Origin: Aldrovandia affinis
Taxonomy: Eukaryota; Chordata; Actinopteri; Notacanthiformes; Halosauridae
Reading direction: 5' to 3'
DNA length: 64,000 nucleotides
Assembly (NCBI GenBank): GCA_029706075.1
Contig: JAINUG010000033.1
Coordinates: forward strand, 1,612,001 to 1,676,000
Part shown: piece by piece, positions 56,701-64,000 of the stretch
Layout of the letters: every line of letters starts with the position of its first letter
Numbering within the stretch: the stretch's first letter is position 1
Notes under the pieces: model-generated
Databases searched by the model: none
The model's input: only the letters and a program-made list of their open reading frames with translations
What the model was told of the DNA's origin: nothing
Translations under genes and position numbers: made by a program

Positions 56701-59700
56701 ACATGAACTAGATTCAAAAAGAAAATGTTCACTGAGAGAGCATGTTTTCCTGTTTTGCACAGTGTATTAGACAACAACCCTTAATTGTGATCCACATCCA
56801 CATTGGTTGACAGCTGCGACTGTTTTTCGCCAGTTTCCCCCACAAATGACTCGGAAATTGAAATTAGGAACCCAGATGTACCCCTTCAGCTATGAAAAAC
56901 AAGGCCCTGGGAGCAGGTAAGATGGCATCACTGGGCATGCTGTGAAAATGTATTGATCTCAGTGACAGCATCCAGATGCCATAGACTCTGATGGAGCAAT
57001 GCACCAAAGGTAAGGCAGGTCTGACTGCTGTGGAGCAGCAGGCTGAATCAGGTTACAGTGCTTTATTCATTTTCCTCACGGACACCCCGACCCAGGGCAG
57101 ATCGCACTGCGTGTATTTCATATGAATACAGGCTGAATTTCTTACTGAAGCAATATCAATCCCTGAATCAAATCCCAAATCCTGAGCCCGTGCTCTATGC
57201 AATACCGATGCCCGAGTGGAGAATGCGTGTGCCTGAGAGTAAGTGATTATGATGATGATGATGATGACGACAACGACAATTATGATGATGATTATGGTAA
57301 TGATAATGATGGGGAGGTAATGATAATGGTGATGGTGATGAAGAAGATGATGATGATGTTGTATTTCAAGATGCCTTTTCTTCATCCTCTCAGGATGCAG
57401 GATCAAATCAAATTATGTTTTGAAAATGCTGGAAGTGGCTTTATACACATCTTAATCTAATGGCTGGACAGACTAATGCCATGAGACTATTGTAAAAGCA
57501 TTTAAGCACTAAGGACATTTAGCCAAAACATATAATAACCCATTAGTAATGCACAGAAGGCTTTAGGGTGAAAGGAAATAAAAAAGCATGATGAATAATT
57601 TCTCAGCAATTAATATTGATTTTACAGGTAATGGTAAAATTGCCTCCTCTAATAGTAGGGATAGAGATAACGGGAATCATAAAAAAGCTGATATGGTGAT
57701 ATTGCTGCCCAGGCTATATTGCTGCCCAGATATCAGAAAGAAAATGTGCATTAGATTAAATATATTCCCTTGGGATGTAATTCAGTCCTCCCCTTTTTTG
57801 TGCCAGTTAATGATAACCATTTCTTTAATTAAGGTTGCATTACAATTAAATCCTTTGAGCCTGATGCTTATTACAACTGTAGTACATGTATAAGGCCAGA
57901 AGTGATTTTGTGGACCACTTTAACAAAGCTACTTTAGGCATCCGTTGCTCACACCTGGGGCACAAATCTGCCAACTCAATGAAAAAATGTGTCATTGCTG
58001 TCATGAAAATAAACAATTTCAAAATGTCTACTTGGCAGTTTGGGCAGTTACTTACCATGTTGACCTCCGCTTTGTTCTGGTGATCCATAATTATTTTCTC
58101 CCTGACCCATAATTTCCAGCTCGTAGGTAGAACCTTGAAATTGTGGTGTGCGACATACACTTGTAAGTTTGGTGTGCTGATCTAATATGGACTGCGCTGG
58201 CCGCCAAAGCTACATACCTTAGTGCCCTGGTTATATTCACAGAGTAATAAACCTGTCAATGATGGCACCATGCTTGTTTATGAAAATTTAGGTTAGGCTG
58301 GGCCCCATTCTATTTGGGGCCCAAATGCACCAAAGCATTTATCAGTTAGTTAGCCAACCAAAAGGATCACACTCAGTCACCATTTCCAACGAGACTAACG
58401 AGAGACACACAGACAGTGATGCTAGCATACTTGGGGTGTTCAACATAATAACAGAAGCCATTGGTGGGTTGTGTATGCATTTTCTTTGGGTTCACCCGAA
58501 ATTAAATTGTGAAACCTTTCAGTGTGGGTCTGAAAGGACTGAATTTAAACAAGCAATATTATTGTATTTCAGAGCTTCAGATTTTCTGAAATAAACCAAG
58601 AGGATGTCGGAGACAAAAATGTTGACATTATGCATGGAGATGTTTTCTGCTTTCTGAAGCACAATATATTGCATTGTACAGCATACAAAATGAGTGTAGA
58701 CAAGCAGACTCTGCCTTTGCAGAAAATCCAATGACCAAAGAGTGAGATGACTGAAAAGGTAAATTACAATTCAAAGACTGACAGCTGTCATACTACCAGC
58801 GGACAAGCCTTATCTTTACTTCCCCAAACCGAGGAGCTTGCATCGGCCATTATTCCCTCCTTCGTTCTCTGTTTCAATAACCACTATACTGCTGTATGTC
58901 CAAACAAAAAACACCCTGCCTTTGTAAAGCAGGGCATAGAAAAATCATTAAGATCTTGTCGACCTTGAGAAAGATTTCAAAGCTGAATTGTAGTATAATA
59001 AAGGACTGTCCCTGAAGGAACTGAAGTCAATATAAGAGCTTAACCGGTATTCTCAATCATTTTCATGTTATCTCCCGTAGCTGCCCAACCCAAATCGACA
59101 TTTCCCATCTTGTTAACTCGTCCACCAGCCCCCTCCATTTTATTTTTCAGAATTGTTTTGCAAAGCATTAATTAATAATAGATATGACAAAAAATAATTG
59201 CATGTTATATCCTTCAGATGAGGCACACACATGCAGTTGGAGATGCAGATTAAACCACTGTCTAAGAAATGGCAGGTGTATTGCAGTAACAACTGAAAGA
59301 GCAACATGCAGCACACTGGCACTTTAAACTTTATCACCAATGGTTGAGTGAGGACATTGAGGCTTTGCTCTGAGGCAAAAAATGTGAAATATTCATATAT
59401 ATATCTATATATCTATATATGAATGCAGGAAACATGATGCCTTTTTCATAAAGAACATAAAAAACAACCAGAGTGTTTGTGCAGTGGTTTGCCTCCAGGA
59501 ATATGTAATTTTATTGAATTGCTTATATATGAGCAATATATTTTAATCAGTTCCACCACTTGCTTTTTTATTCTATGGCAAATTATTCATTGTGGAGTCT
59601 CTCTTTCCTTAGCCTGTTTATGTGATTATCTCTCAAAGAAAAGGTGCCACTGGCTTTTTCACCTGTACGGAGTTACAGTGCCGATGGCCTTGGTTTGGAA

Positions 59701-60080
59701 GTATGTTCATGCTTGGGTTATTTTGTTAAGCACCTGTATATGGAAGTACATTCAACCACAGTATAAATGTAACATTATATGTGGTCTATATGTCAAATAT
59801 ATATTACATATGAAATCACATCACAACAGTACTTCAGCACAAAGCAAAAATAAATTTAGACAGAAACATGTATCATATGCAGGGTTCACATTTGCCTTGG
59901 TATTTAAAGGTTTGCCATTTAGTAACTTAAATTGCCTTCACCTTATATATACATTTAATCAGTAGGATTTGATCATGCACCTACCCACGTCACCTGCTGA
60001 ATGCAAAGTTTACCAATGTGCATCGTACATCATTTATCAAACAAGGATTAAATTAATAACACTGAAAATGTTTGTGAAGT
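53713..60080. other. Long non-coding stretch with simple repeats
   Basis: No gene is recognised in over 6 kb. Simple sequences: CT run (54735-54765), TG-rich (55855-55905), GAT/GAC-rich (57247-57360, both strands open), TATATC-rich palindromic run (59395-59425). A SINE/LINE-type tail scrap lies at 54140-54215 (TTTTATTTATATAGCGCCTT then GCAGCTCAAAGCGCATTG). A TGGGCCCC/GGGGCCCA inverted repeat lies near 58298-58323. The segment 55280-55380 looks like a candidate regulatory element. Confidence 0.5.
57247..57360. repeat. GAT-rich imperfect microsatellite
   Basis: ATGATGATGATGATGACGAC opens the block, which continues with TAATGATAATGATGG and GATGATGATGATG variants. It encodes runs of Asp or Ile in different frames, which explains the ORFs predicted over it. 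These are not genes. Confidence 0.92.
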
Positions 60081-60100
60081 CATCAGACAAATATATACAT

Positions 60101-60602
60101 TGTGGCAGCCCGATCACAGCACTAGAAGAAGGTCTACAACACATGGCAGTTCGACATTCAGGCATGGGGGCCTTTCTGTGCGGAGTTTGCATGTTCGACC
60201 AGCTGTGTCCGCGTGGGTTTCCTCCTCGATCCCATTGTTCTTGGAGACAGTCCAATGGGAAGGAGTGGTGTGAAGGCTAAGTTTTGAGAGAGTTTTTTGG
60301 AAGAGTTTTTGAGAGAGAGTTTTATGAGAGTTTTGGAGAGTTTTTGGAATGGGAGAGTGTTTGAGAGAGAGTTTTGGAAGTTGTTTGTTTTTTGTGTTTG
60401 GATTTGGATTGCTGCTTTGGATTTTGACGACGGATTGGACAACGGAACTTGGACCTGGATTGTGGAGGCTCCAGCACGGACATTGACCCTGACCAGGATT
60501 GTGGACTTTGTGTTTGTATTCCCCAAAAGACCCCACCCTGGATGGATGGATGGATAAATTAAATTGAATTAACACTCCGAAAATACACTTTTCTGCAAGG
60601 TC
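60101..60602 (+). mobile_element. Chimeric retroposed SINE with long target duplication
   Basis: The first about 130 bases (60101-60228) match the head of the SINE at 44105-44455 on the sense strand (GGTC and GTTCGA pieces, then GGGGGCCTTTCTGTGCGGAG and TCCGCGTGGGTTTCCTCC). A GAGAGTTTT-rich then GGATTGTGG-rich segment follows (60235-60535), whose end (GGACTTTGTGTTTGTATTCC, then CCCCACCC) resembles the end of the solo LTR at 39502-40038. A (GGAT)n tail lies at 60538-60555. Both flanks carry TCAGACAAATATATACAT (60083-60100 and 60605-60622), long as in LINE-driven retroposition and too long for an LTR element. Confidence 0.75.
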
Positions 60603-60637
60603 CATCAGACAAATATATACATTTACTGTGTATGTGC

Positions 60638-60878
60638 GGCAGTGTTAGCAAAATGGTTAAGGAACTGGGCTTGTAACGCAAAGGTTGCAGGTTCGATTCC
60701 CAGGTGGGGACACTGCCCAGGTGGGGACACTGCCATTGTACCCTTGAGCAAGGTACTTAACCTGAATTGCTTCAGTAAAATATCCAACTGTATAAATGGA
60801 TTGTATGTAAAGAAATGTAAACTGTAAGTCGCTCTGGATAAGAGCGTCGGATAAATGCCTAAAATGTAAATGTAAATG
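60638..60878 (+). mobile_element. Complete SINE with LINE-like 3' tail
   Basis: The head has an A-box TTAGCAAAATGGTTAAGG (60647-60664), a TTGTAA anticodon-loop-like motif (tRNA-Thr-like) and a B-box GGTTCGATTCCC (60690-60701). A 17-base duplication GGGGACACTGCCCAGGT follows. The body is GTACCCTTGAGCAAGGTACT, and the tail GTCGCTCTGGATAAGAGCGT with (ATGTAA)n equals the LINE stem-loop at 38865-38885. The perfect 14-bp direct repeat TACTGTGTATGTGC flanks it (60624-60637 and 60879-60892). It is well preserved, so relatively young. Confidence 0.93.
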
Positions 60879-60892
60879 TACTGTGTATGTGC

Positions 60893-61112
60893 AGGTAACT
60901 GCCATAAAATAAAGGAAACCACGAGGTGCCAGATCAGCTTCAATGCACCTTGGCATAGATTCTAGTGTCCAGAACTCTATTGGAGGGATGTTTTATAGGT
61001 TGTTGGCGAAAAATTGTCATCAAAAAACTTTTGGTGAAAAGCCTAAAAAGACACACAAGCACCTCAACCATTATCTTGACCTATGGCTTCCAAAACACAA
61101 TACTATGGTACT
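60893..61112 (-). mobile_element. Tc1-like element 3' end
   Basis: It starts with the inverted repeat AGGTAACTGCCATAAAATAA (60893) and then, on the minus strand, gives the C-terminal coding end CATCCCTCCAATAGAGTTC, with GAATCTATGCCAAGGTGCAT, as at 28815 and 39300. The interior is lost and the next Tc1 copy begins at 61114. Confidence 0.75.
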
Positions 61113-61113
61113 G

Positions 61114-61410
61114 TAACCACAGGTAACTGCCAAAATAAAGGAAACACATGAGTAAATGAGGGATACTAGTGGCTCTGTTATGGGGTGGGGTGCATTTTCA
61201 TGGCATGGTTTGGTCCACTCCACCTCTTAGAGGGCAAGGTAAACGGCAATAAAATAGCTGTTCTGAGTGATAACTTTCTTCCTATGGTAAAGCATTTCTT
61301 TCCTGATGTGAGTGGCTCTTCCAGGATGAAAATGCACAGGGCAAGAATGGCCACTTAATGGTTTGATGAGCATGAAAATGATGCTCAACATTTAAGTAAA
61401 CCACTTAAAC
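61114..61410 (+). mobile_element. Tc1-like element, internally deleted
   Basis: The left end CACAGGTAACTGCCAAAATA (61117) is the same inverted repeat in the same orientation as at 60893, so these are two elements, not one. Then plus-strand pieces correspond to the VMGWGAFSWHGLV block, an FLPMVKHFFPDV piece, the DENAQGKN region (decayed second Asp block) and WFDEHENDAQH. The N-terminus and the region after the second Asp are missing. Confidence 0.78.
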
Positions 61411-62696
61411 TGGAAAATAAAAGTATTATAGTAGAAACTCAGTTGTAAGAACCTCAGAGTTATTCACTGACTAGTCAACCATATGGGGTATGTAATAGGA
61501 AGTTGCATACACAGTTACACCTTATCAAGCTCCTTATTATCACTGATGCAAAAAGGTGAGCATTAAAGGGAAATGAGTCACACTTTCCATTGATAATAAA
61601 ACTGTATATACTATCCAGAGGGGCATGGTTTAGCACTATTGCTAAAGAATTGTGGAAAAGTGAACAGTGTTTGGATATGAAGAAGGGCCAGAACAAAATA
61701 AACTTGTTGCAAAATAGGCCAAATATAGCAGATCACTGAAGAACAGTTTCATTCAGGAAGCTGAATCCTAGTGAGATCCTGAATACTGCTGATTTGATTA
61801 TTGGTTATTAATATAAACTAAGATTTATAGGGACAAAATGAGTAGCCTCTTTAAAAACAAGGCTACACTAATGTCAATAATGATTCCATTCAATATTAGG
61901 ATTACAATTCTTAATAATGGTGAATTTTTACGTCACTGTCTGGAACAGTTCTGAACAACCTCCATTCCCGAGATGTTCACATGTCTGAGGTTCTATTGAA
62001 CCAAAGTAAAACCAGATAGTGAACAGTTCTGAACAACCTCCATTTTCTGTCCGGGGGAGGGTTCACATGAGACCAGTTTCTGTAGGTTCTATTGAACCAT
62101 TTGTAAATACTTAAAACCAGATAGTGTCCATACAATATAATTATATAAATCTCCATCTCCAATATAAAAATGTGTGTGAGCCCTTAAAATAATCACACTC
62201 ACACACCCAACATCTATCTAACTCCTGCCCTCAGAAAAAGACACAGAGGTATCATATGTGTCTTTCACAGTGGGACAGGAGTTTCTGTACTACATATAAT
62301 CACAGGTAGACTATACAGGGTGAAATGCAGTGGCGATAAGACCTGTGTTGGAACTGGAATTACATTAATTAACTCGAAAGCATTAATTCATGGAGATAAG
62401 GAAGGGAAAGGTCCATGTCCTGCAGTTTGTATATTAGAACATGGGGCTGACAGATACAATTGGGGAGTCTATGAACAGAATCATGATGAATCATCTTGGG
62501 TTATTAAATTCGAGAAAATCCTATGCAACACTATACAATGCATAATCAATCCATATTCTGTGTGACAAGCAAACTGCCATATATCAGGCATAGTGGTTTG
62601 AAAAAATCTTCTAACCACATGGTTTTGTTCCAAGGGGGGGTCATTTGTACCATTGAGCAAAGCATTTATTGAGAATTTCTTATTAATGTATAATAA
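61411..62696. other. Non-coding stretch
   Basis: No gene is recognised. A local direct duplication occurs at about 61940-62110: GAACAGTTCTGAACAACCTC and TTCTATTGAACCA with ACCAGATAGTG each appear twice. The rest is AT-rich. Confidence 0.55.
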
Positions 62697-62860
62697 GGAA
62701 AAAGTTTACATTTCTTTACATACAATCCATTTATACGGCTGTATATTTTACTGAAGCAATTCAGGTTAAGTACCTTGCACAAGGGTACAACAGCATTGCC
62801 AAGCCCAGCTCCCTAACCATTACACTACACTGCCAGCTCGAATGCTGTACCTCTAGCCAA
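62697..62860 (-). mobile_element. SINE fragment
   Basis: Minus-strand copy of the family at 60638-60878: body GTACCCTTGTGCAAGGTACT, head region GTAATGGTTAGGGAGCTGGG, and TTTACATACAATCC at the 3' side. The LINE-like stem-loop tail is missing, and the B-box region is deleted between the body and head (TTGGCAATGCTG joins them). Confidence 0.8.
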
Positions 62861-62939
62861 ATGTGATCACCACTGCCTACTTGCTTAACACTTCTTGTAT
62901 ATGTTTCCCTGCTTACTCCTCATAATTTTTTTTTTTTTG

Positions 62940-63813
62940 TGACTTTAACCGTGGAATGATTTTTGGTGCCAGACAGGGTGGTGTGAGTATCTCAGAAACT
63001 GCTGATCTCATGGGAAAAGAGAAAAACATCCAGTGAGCAGCAGTTCTGTGGGCGAAAAAACGCCTTGTTAATGAGAGAGGTCAAAGGAGACTGGCCAGAC
63101 TGGTTCAAGCTGACAGGAAGGCGACAGTAACTCAAATAAGCATGCGTTACAACAATGGTATGTAGAAGAGCATCTCTGAATGCACAACACGTCAAACCTT
63201 GAAGTGGATGGGTTACAGTAGCAGAAGACCACGCCGGGTTCCACTCCTGTCAGCTAAGAACAGGAAAGTGAGGCTACAGTGGGCACAGGCTCACCAAAAC
63301 TTGACAGTTGAAGATTGGAAAAATGTCGCCTGGACTGACGAATCTCGATTTCTGCTGCGACATGCAGATGGTAGGGTCATAATTGGGTGTAAACAACATG
63401 AATCCATGCATCCATCCTGCCTTTTGTCAATGGTACAGGCTGGTGGTGGTGGTGTAATGGTGTGGGAAATGTTTTCTTGGCACACATTAGGCCCCTTAAT
63501 ACCAATTGAGAGACTTGTTGTTGACCATGTGCATCCCTTTATGGCCACAGTCTACCCATCTTCTAATGGCTACTTCCAGCAGGATAATGCGCCATGTCAC
63601 AAAGTACACATCATCTCAAGCTGGTTCCACAAACATGTAGTAGAACGGGAGATTCGCAACATGAATGTGCAACTGACAAATCTTCAGCAACTGTGTGATG
63701 CTATTGTGTGCACAATGTTTCCAGCACCTTGTTGAATCCATGCCACAAATAATTCAGGCTGTTCTGGGGGCAGTACTAGAAAGGTGTACCTAATAAAGTG
63801 GCCACTGAGTGTA
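62940..63813 (+). mobile_element. Tc1-like transposon, same family as 32860-34199
   Basis: N-terminal sequence DFNRGMIFGARQGGVSISET starts at about 62943, without its 5' inverted repeat. A stop and a small deletion follow (GKEKNIQ then stop), and RLVNERGQRRLARLVQADRK continues. The 3' inverted repeat AAAGTGGCCACTGAGTGTA (63795-63813) is intact and abuts another repeat. The long ORF 63199-63735 holds the catalytic domain with a deletion. Confidence 0.92.
63199..63735 (+). pseudogene. Tc1 transposase catalytic domain lacking the Glu block
   Basis: The 178-codon frame is open and contains VAWTDESRFLLRHADGR (first Asp), the GGGGVMVWEMFSWHTLGP block and GYFQQDNAPCHKVH (second Asp). It then jumps from WFHKH to VVEREIRNMNVQ. 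The sister copy at 32860-34199 has 24 more codons here, containing SPDLSPIEQLW with the catalytic Glu. The missing 72 nt keep the frame, so a stable but inactive protein could in principle be made. Met at 63199 is internal, not the family start. Confidence 0.9.
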
Positions 63814-63935
63814 TATTCGATATACAGCGAATGTTTATATAACTGACCACCATGAACATCAGAACAACAGATACCACCGTCTCTGGGGATTCCCTGTCAA
63901 AAGGTTACATACCAACCTGTATATTAGGGTGCATT
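63812..63935 (+). repeat. Further copy of the compound-repeat arm
   Basis: TATATTCGATATACAGCGAA, then CACCATGAACATCAGAACAA and CAGATACCACCGTCTCTGGG, then CATACCAACCTGT match the arms at 12557-12930 and 16005-16365. The match begins exactly at the end of the Tc1 element, as if the Tc1 inserted into the repeat, and ends at CCTGT (63926-63930). Confidence 0.85.
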
Positions 63936-64000
63936 AAAAAAACATGAAGTTGTCCTGAAGTTGGCAATTTTTATCCACTTAATGAGAAAACCTGGCAGTA

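Noticed and set aside
57053..57460. ORFs rich in His/Ile or Asp over 57247-57360
   Set aside because: They are translations of the GAT microsatellite, not protein genes.
1..64000. CRISPR arrays, bacterial operons, phage or plasmid features
   Set aside because: None of the spacing, codon density or motif content fits. Repeats and element families are vertebrate.

Overview
The window looks like repeat-rich, non-coding DNA from a ray-finned fish. I find no intact host gene, rRNA gene, CRISPR array or bacterial-type operon. Every protein-like stretch I can recognise belongs to a mobile element, and almost all are broken by frameshifts, stops or deletions. The mix (Tc1-like, hAT and PIF/Harbinger DNA transposons, a CR1/L2-clade LINE, several tRNA-headed SINEs, small LTR elements) is typical of teleosts. 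The LINE tail ends in a conserved stem-loop followed by (TGTAA)n, which resembles the eel element UnaL2. That is recognition from memory, so an eel or other early-branching teleost is only a suggestion.

Layout: 1-2.6 kb unannotated AT-rich DNA. 2.6-4.0 kb: a decayed Tc1 element (-) and a hAT MITE with a perfect 8-bp target duplication. 4.0-8.9 kb: mostly unique DNA with one strong hairpin. 8.9-10.1 kb: a Harbinger remnant. 10.8-11.1 kb: a SINE. 12.1-16.4 kb: a Tc1 scrap followed by a compound repeat with long inverted arms enclosing LINE pieces and a tandem array. 17.6-19.5 kb: an L2-type LINE (-) carrying a SINE. 22.2-25.2 kb: an unusual element with about 170-bp terminal inverted repeats (TIRs) and a broken gene whose product ends in a Cys-rich CXC-like domain. 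28.5-29.0 kb: LINE and Tc1 scraps. 32.9-34.2 kb: a nearly full Tc1 (-) split by a tRNA-Ala-like SINE. 36.1-38.9 kb: the best LINE copy (+). 39.1-40.0 kb: a Tc1 3' end and a solo LTR. 44.1-44.5 kb: a SINE. 47.2-48.9 kb: a hAT element with an internal hairpin and a nested MITE. 49.3-53.7 kb: three Tc1-like elements, all (-), the first carrying a 434-bp miniature LTR retrotransposon. 60.1-61.4 kb: two SINE-type insertions with clear target duplications and two Tc1 scraps. 62.7-64.0 kb: a SINE, a Tc1 with a catalytic-site deletion, and another copy of the 12-16 kb repeat arm.

The stretches between elements (especially 34.2-36.1, 40-47 and 54-60 kb) are AT-rich and contain TAATTA-type motifs. They could be a gene desert or long introns with regulatory elements, but this cannot be shown without alignment to other genomes. 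The most unusual items are the miniature LTR element whose LTRs carry tRNA-like Pol III boxes (49459-49892), the TIR element encoding a CXC-tailed protein (22228-25168), the multi-arm inverted repeat (12557-16365), and a chimeric retroposed SINE (60101-60602).
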